Positions 58,674 to 64,000 of a DNA stretch of 64,000 bases are shown in pieces. Source of the DNA: Adineta ricciae (lineage: Eukaryota > Rotifera > Eurotatoria > Adinetida > Adinetidae); assembly GCA_905250025.1 (NCBI GenBank), contig CAJNOJ010000021.1:434001-498000 (forward strand), read 5' to 3'. How positions within the stretch are numbered: the first letter of the stretch is position 1; every line of letters starts with the position of its first letter. The translations under genes and the position numbers were made by a program. Under the pieces are notes generated by a model. The model saw only the letters and a program-made list of their open reading frames with translations, searched no databases and was not told the DNA's origin.

Positions 58674-59162
58674 ATGGCAACGAATACATTAATTCAACGT
58701 AAAGTTCGCGAATACGAAACGTTTCTGAATGATCGTCTTCGTGTTGACTTGCAACGGGCATGGTCGGAACGAGATCGTCTATTTTCCGACATTGCTGAAT
58801 ACGAACGATTACGTGGGACATTGAACACTCTCAATGATTTGTATAAAAGTCGGAAAGAAACAGATATGGATGATCCATTGCAAACGCAAATTGATCTCGG
58901 CTGTTCGTTTTTTGTTCAAGCGGAATGTCCAGTGAATAATCGAATATTTATTTCCGTTGGTTTTGGTCTTTTCTGTGAATTAACGTACGAAGAGGGACGA
59001 ACTTTCATCGAGAATAAACTACCGTATTTACATGAACAAGAAGCTGAATTATCCAAGAAGATTGCACATATCAAAGCGAATATCAAACTGGTTTTAGAAG
59101 CATTGAAAGAAATTCAGACGATCGATGATAAAAAATTGCAAACAACTGTTTCACCTTTTTGA
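58674..59162 (+). CDS. UXT: UXT, prefoldin-alpha-like subunit
   Basis: A small alpha-class prefoldin-like protein that works in the URI/prefoldin-like (R2TP-associated) complex and in transcription co-regulation. The coiled-coil/beta/coiled-coil layout is complete: REYETFLNDRLRVDLQRAWSERD; then QIDLGCSFFVQAECPVNNRI, matching the UXT signature QVDLGCNFFV; FISVGFGLFCELTYEEGRTFIE; and a C-terminal helix IKANIKLVLEALKEIQ. Length of 162 residues is normal. An upstream ATG at 58558 (MSPYDKSYRS-type exon) followed by a gtatgt...tttag intron would extend the N-terminus in frame. That site could instead be a trans-splice acceptor 14 bp before the listed start. Intact. Confidence 0.93.
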   Translation: MATNTLIQRKVREYETFLNDRLRVDLQRAWSERDRLFSDIAEYERLRGTLNTLNDLYKSRKETDMDDPLQTQIDLGCSFFVQAECPVNNRIFISVGFGLFCELTYEEGRTFIENKLPYLHEQEAELSKKIAHIKANIKLVLEALKEIQTIDDKKLQTTVSPF

Positions 59163-59615
59163 TATTCAATATAAATAAAAGATCATTATTTTGTTTGTGT
59201 TTATTTTCATATCTTTTCCTTGCGGAAATAGGATTGAGCTAGTTGTACCACGCGAACAAGAAATGCCTTCTTCTCTTTCACCACCAAAGTTCATTGTCCG
59301 AAGAGCTCAGTTGGACTTTTCGAACGATCAATCAACAATATGAGATACAAACCAGACTTCGTAGTTGACAATGTTAACGGATGAGACTGATCGAGAGAAT
59401 GACTACTCACGAGATAAGTGATCATGTATGTTCGTTCTCTTTTCATTCAATACGATATGTATTAATGTACTTTAACCGAAGAGCAGAACGAGAAAATAAA
59501 AAGCATCGTTTTTCTTTCTTTCTCTCTTTTTATCTTAGTAATATCCTCAAATAATAAACACCTGGCCAATCGATGGTTACTTCGGTAAATTCAAATACAC
59601 AATTGATTTTTTCAG
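59163..59615. other. Intergenic; UXT polyadenylation signal, no gene seen
   Basis: AATAAA at 59174-59179 just after UXT. The right end is a pyrimidine-rich ttttttcag tract that ends directly at the next gene's ATG. Confidence 0.55.
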
Positions 59616-61640
59616 ATGCTTGCAATTCGTCAATTATCCTCTCGTATTTTTCAACGTTTATACTTACCAACTTCTGTACGGTATCAGTCGAGTACTACAA
59701 CTACCGATCTAACGTCAACGTCATCCTCTGATCTGGAACAGAAACCGGCTCAAGATTACACACTGTGGGCAACATCAGAAACTAATCGATTGATTGACTA
59801 CTTATCCATGCGAATCAAGGCAGCCGGACCTATAACTGTCGCTGATTTTATGTATGAAGCATTACTAAATCCTAAATATGTACGTAATTTCTCATTATAT
59901 TCGTACTCTACCTACACAAAAACAGATGCATAAATTGTGACTAAGGATTATTTCGTTTCTCTTTTTTCCCTAGGGTTATAGCAAACGACATGAAGTATTC
60001 GGGAAAAAGGATGATTTATTCGCAACACCCGAAATTAGTCAATTGTTTGCTGAAGTAAAATAAAACGCGTTTATTTCTTTTCTTTACCTTCTATCTAAAA
60101 TCTACACGTGTGCATAGTCGTTAGTAAAATGGATTATACAAGAGCATTCCACAATCGGTGGAAATTTACTACAATTGGTTGAAATGGGAGGGGGACGAGG
60201 GACAATGCTGAAGCGAATCATTTCCGTAAGTGTGATCGGCCGGTAACATACTGATCATCATTCTGCTATTCTAATTTGCAGTTACTACATGAGAACCGGT
60301 ATTCTCACCGGTTTACATTCTTTGCTATCTACGAAACCAATCCGTTGATGCGACGAAGACAAGCACAAACATTACTCGGACGAACGGTATACCTAAAATA
60401 TGTCGACTGTCCAATGACACATCTTGATTGATCTTTAGTTCGATCCATTAATTGCAAATGATTACCGAGTGAAAGATGGAAATTATTCATTAGTGTGGGT
60501 TGATGATTTCAAGCAATTGCTTCCCAACGATACTTATTTTCTTGCTACAGACTTCTTCAATGTTTATCCCATTCATAAATTTCAAGTAAGATTTCTTGTA
60601 ATCGAGATGACTTCAACCAAGTATGTTAAAGAAAACTCCTCAAGGTTGGAAAGAAGTTCTGATTGACTGGAATCCAATATCCAAACGACTTCAATATGTT
60701 CTATCGGTACAACCAACACCGATGATGAGACTCTACCAGAACGTACGCTTGAAATCATGACACGAATTAACATTTTATTCAACTTTGTCGTTTTAGTATC
60801 TAAATCATATCACTGATCGGCAGCATATTGAAATTAGTCCCAAGCGAGCAGCGATGATGCAAGCGATGTGTAAACATTTGACAACATATGGAGGTTCAGC
60901 TTTGGTAGGGGATTATGGTCATTGGAATGAAAAAAGTGATACACTTCGCGTGAGTATAGATTTACATTTTTAAACGACATAGGGAATGCAAAGAGGTTGG
61001 AGCTTATTTTAGTAGATTCGCTGTGTATTATCAACTTTCTTTCACGCATATGCTCGTAGGCAGATTTTTCTATTAGTAGCGTTGAGGAAAGTAGATTAGA
61101 TGTTGAAGTATGCAAAAAAAGTAATCCGTCATGATGAAATCTAATGAGAAGAACATTGGTAATAACTAGGCGTGTAATTTTACATTTCATAGGCCTTCCG
61201 TAAAGATGAATTAGTCGACCCGCTCTCTGATCCGGGTAATGTTGAAATAGTAGCAGATGTGGATTTCAAAGAATTATATGAACGCGGAATGCAAACACAG
61301 AACGGTAAAGTTCCATTAGAACAACGAATACTTTTTCTTATCTCTTTGTTCACATTTAAGTTCAATTCTTTGGTCCAGTCTCGCAAGCAACTTTTCTACA
61401 CTGTTTAGATTTCAACAAACGATTGAATGTAAGTGATGCAGCGTCTATCTCGACGTGAAAATAAAAATTTTGATTTTATAGAAGATTCTACATAACAAAA
61501 CACCCGACGAACAAGAAGATATTTTGAATGACGCAGAAAGATTAATGAGTCCGGAATATAGCGGTGAGCGATATTTGTATATGTGCGCACAACGGACAAA
61601 TAAAATAAATGCACCTGCGGGCTTTACGTCTTCGAACTAA
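59616..61640 (+). CDS. NDUFAF7: NDUFAF7, mitochondrial complex I assembly factor (protein arginine methyltransferase), about 9 exons
   Basis: A mitochondrial SAM-dependent methyltransferase (MidA family) that dimethylates an arginine of NDUFS2 during complex I assembly. The N-terminus (MLAIRQLSSRIFQRLYLPTSVRYQSS) is a mitochondrial presequence. Domain motifs: LIDYLSMRIKAAGPITVADFMYEALLNPKYGY; DDLFATPEISQLFAE; then, after an intron with acceptor gcatag, a SAM-binding LLQLVEMGGGRGTMLKRI. The next exons include YETNPLMRRRQAQTLLG, FLATDFFNVYPIHKFQ, GWKEVLIDW and GGSALVGDYGHW. The C-terminal region reads DPLSDPGNVEIVADVDF, then GERYLYMCAQRTNKINAPAGF before TAA 61638-61640. No loss of key residues was seen. 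No AATAAA follows the stop before the next gene. Confidence 0.92.
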
Positions 61641-61691
61641 AATCGCGAAAATGAATAGGAGAATGGATCGTATTTTTTTCTTATTTTTCAG

Positions 61692-63837
61692 ATGCCCGGA
61701 CATTTTATTAACGAAATAAATTCGTGTGTAGATGATTCATTAGTTGGCTATGTTCGTATGCATAGTCATTTAGAACTCGCTGGTCGAGCGGTTATCACTC
61801 GATCACCGATACCACCTGTAGCTGTCATTAGCGGAAATGGATCAGGTCATGAACCAGCAATGGTAAGATACAAGAAAGTAATTGATGGAAGAAAGTTTTA
61901 GATATTTCATATAGGTTGGTTATGTTGGCCGTGGAATGTTATCTGCTTGTGAGTTTTGTGAAGATGGAACACAAGATATATGACGTCGTCATTTGTTTTT
62001 CTTTCAGCTATTTCTGGTTCAATCTTTGCATCACCACCGTCGTCGGATATCTTTCGATTGATTGTCGATTTGAAACGTCGCGGAGCCAAACAAATCCTGC
62101 TAATTATTCTTAACTACACAGGTGATCGCCTTAATTTCGGTTTAGCTATGGAGCGCGCTCGCGAATTATCAATCGACATTGATATGTTAGTTGTCGCCGA
62201 TGATGCGGCAATGAGCAATTCAATTGGGTAAATAGACGCAAGAAAACATCGGTTTGCTTAGTTCTCGACTTGCTCTTTAGACCTCGTGGATTAGCGGGAG
62301 CTTTGCTAGTTATCAAAGTAGCAGGCGCCCTGGCTGAACAAGGCAAAAACATGAGTGAAATTGTTGACATCTGTCAAAAAGTTCGAGGACACTTACGTAC
62401 AATTGGTCTATCTGCATCTGGCATTCGAGCTCCAGGTCAACACCAATCATTTGAAGTTTGCTTCTGATGTTATTCTAGAATGATTGGAGATTTTGTTCCA
62501 TTTCATTTTAGTTGTTAGATGATGAAATGGAACTTGGCATGGGTATTCACGGCGAAAGTGGTGTTCAAAAGTTAAAACTAGTACCCTGTCGCCAAGCAGT
62601 CGACTTAGCTTTAGGACAATTATTCATCGGACCAGGTATATTGGATCTCAAGCCTGACAATAGTGTGTTACTCTTCGTGAACAATCTAGGTTCGTATTGA
62701 TCTATATGATGGATTCAACATTTGATGTTACTTTTTTATCGTTTAGGTGGCTGCTCAAATCTTGAACTAGGTGTCATTGTTAAGGACGCGATTGAGAATT
62801 TGGAGTGTCGAAAATTACATGTCAAGCGCGTTATTTGTGGTGAAATGATGACGTCATTTAACATGAAAGGCTTTTCATTGACTGTACTCAAACTTGCCTC
62901 GGACTCGAGCACAACGATTTTGGAACTACTGGATTCGCCAACTGATGCATTCTCATGGCCGAAAACAATATCTCCAACACAAGCTTCAAATAGCATTCAA
63001 GCACTATCAGATTCGTTAGAATTCAATGATCAGTTCAGTGCTCAACTTGTCATCAAGTACAGCCTATTTGATTAACAGGAAGAGTGTTTTTTATCATATC
63101 TGTCGTCTAGTGAAACATATGTGACATTCGATACAGCAGTAGCTGAATTAGTAAAACAAGCTTTGCACGCCGTTGTTCGACAACTTCACAACGATGCTGA
63201 CCGGCTCAATCGTTTAGATGCTGTGTTAGGCGATGGTGATACAGGAACGACATTTGCTCGCGCTGCTGACACCATTGCACGTGATCTCACTGTCGGTAAA
63301 CTAACTCTTGATCGACCCTCTTCACTCTTTCGTCGACTTGGTCTCATTGCGGAAAGTCGTATGGGTGGCACATGCGGTGCAAGTAAACGATTGTCTTCTA
63401 AACAATGTCATGCACTTTCGTTTTTCTACGTAGTTTGCGGTCTATTCTTTGCAGCAGCAGCTAAACAGCTGTCTCTATCAAACCGTTCGACGAAAATGAT
63501 CGAAAGTCTTAGTGATGCGTTCGAAGCTGGCATACAATCCGTCGAATCTTACGCACGTGTACAACCAGGTGATAAAAGTTTGCTCGATGCGCTTATTCCC
63601 GTAGTAGATTTTATTAAATCTAAACGTGCACAAAATACTTTCACAATACAAGACTGGAAAGATTTAGCTGGGATTGCTGATCGTGCTGCTCATAGCACCA
63701 AAAATTTCGAGCCAAAAGTTGGACGAGCTTCGTACGTTAAATCCGTTGATACTCATACGCCTGATCCTGGTGCTTGTGCTGTTGCGTTTATTCTTCAAGC
63801 AATTAGCGAAGTGTTCATTAAAGCACATGCTCATTGA
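61692..63837 (+). CDS. TKFC: Triokinase/FMN cyclase-type dihydroxyacetone kinase (DhaK-DhaL fusion), about 8 exons
   Basis: An ATP-dependent kinase for dihydroxyacetone and glyceraldehyde; the animal enzyme also acts as FMN cyclase. The DhaK half starts MPGHFINEINSCVDDSLVGYV and contains SGNGSGHEPAM joined across an intron to VGYVGRGMLSA. It continues with ILNYTGDRLNFGLAMERA, VVADDAA, PRGLAGALLVIKVAGALAE, and MGIHGESGV with the substrate-linking His. The DhaL half, entered through an intron at about 63057-63111, contains LDAVLGDGDTGTTFARAA (metal and ATP binding), and SRMGGTCGA joined across an intron (about 63385-63436) to ICGLFFAAAAKQL. The end is DPGACAVAFILQAISEVF, stop TGA 63835-63837. 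Its ATG sits directly behind ttatttttcag, 51 bp after the NDUFAF7 stop. Confidence 0.93.
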
Positions 63838-63977
63838 ATCTCAGTTACACTACGATCTGACACTGTCTTACTCTTCATCTATATTCGCATTCCCAATCTG
63901 ACGGATGAGTTCTTTTTTCTATAATATGTTTGTGAGCTTTGAAAATCAAAACGTTTTTCTTAACTATTATCGAAGAT

Positions 63978-63983
63978 AATAAA
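63978..63983 (+). terminator. AATAAA polyadenylation signal of the triokinase gene
   Basis: About 140 bp after the stop codon, near the window edge. It is the first good signal after the NDUFAF7-triokinase pair. Confidence 0.5.
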
Positions 63984-64000
63984 CGAATGTTTTATGACAT

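Noticed and set aside
1-64000. CRISPR arrays, bacterial operators, ribosome binding sites, tRNA or rRNA genes
   Set aside because: The window is eukaryotic. No regularly spaced repeats and no convincing tRNA A/B-box pair or rRNA segment was recognised on either strand.

Overview
This window is nuclear DNA of a small, intron-rich invertebrate animal, most likely a bdelloid rotifer. The inference rests on several things: AT-rich DNA with closely packed genes; many short GT-AG introns, commonly 45-65 bp; clear metazoan genes (contactin, nicotinic receptor, class III myosin, tetraspanin-like proteins); and, beside them, genes that look foreign to animals (an L-rhamnonate dehydratase and a plant-type 'pathogen-related' protein) plus an intronless ADP-ribosyltransferase/TPR protein of a kind that is abundant in bdelloids. 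Nothing prokaryotic in layout, no rRNA, no convincing tRNA and no CRISPR array was seen. All spliced models were joined by eye from reading frames and splice signals.

Layout. 0-7 kb: mitochondrial DNA polymerase gamma (+), convergent with an intronless ART-TPR gene (-). 7-15.4 kb: L-rhamnonate dehydratase (-), divergent from a P4-ATPase lipid flippase (+), which carries a tandemly duplicated exon; then a small secreted Ig protein (-). 15.4-17.9 kb: no gene seen. 17.9-22.3 kb, all (-): phosphatidylinositol transfer protein, ribosomal protein SA, a compact DH-PH RhoGEF-like protein. 22.3-26.1 kb: gene-poor, with a decayed repeat pair and coding-like relics. 26-38 kb: pathogen-related-like protein (+), cramped-like SANT protein (-), a secreted peptide precursor (-), a GPI-type GH18 chitinase-like protein (+), RNase T2 (-), a four-TM protein (-). 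38-43 kb: contactin with N-terminal C-type lectin domain (-). 43.7-50.1 kb: class III kinase-myosin (+). 50.8-53.2 kb: nicotinic acetylcholine receptor alpha-type subunit (+). 53.3-55.5 kb: four-TM zinc-ribbon protein (-) and dispanin-like protein (+). 56-58.4 kb: large unrecognised basic protein (+). 58.5-63.8 kb, all (+): UXT, NDUFAF7 and triokinase/dihydroxyacetone kinase, the last two only 51 bp apart.

How genes relate. Most neighbours are functionally unrelated housekeeping or neuronal genes, as in an ordinary animal chromosome. Mitochondrial function recurs (POLG, NDUFAF7), and neuronal or sensory function recurs (contactin, myosin III, nAChR, candidate peptide hormone). Many start codons lie directly behind a splice-acceptor-like tract. 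With the 51-bp NDUFAF7/triokinase spacing, this suggests spliced-leader trans-splicing and perhaps a small operon. The most interesting items are the mutually exclusive flippase exon pair, the trans-splicing/operon signal, the ART-TPR protein with its N-terminal domain, the candidate CRF/DH44-like peptide, the large insert in the myosin motor, and the two probable horizontally acquired genes.
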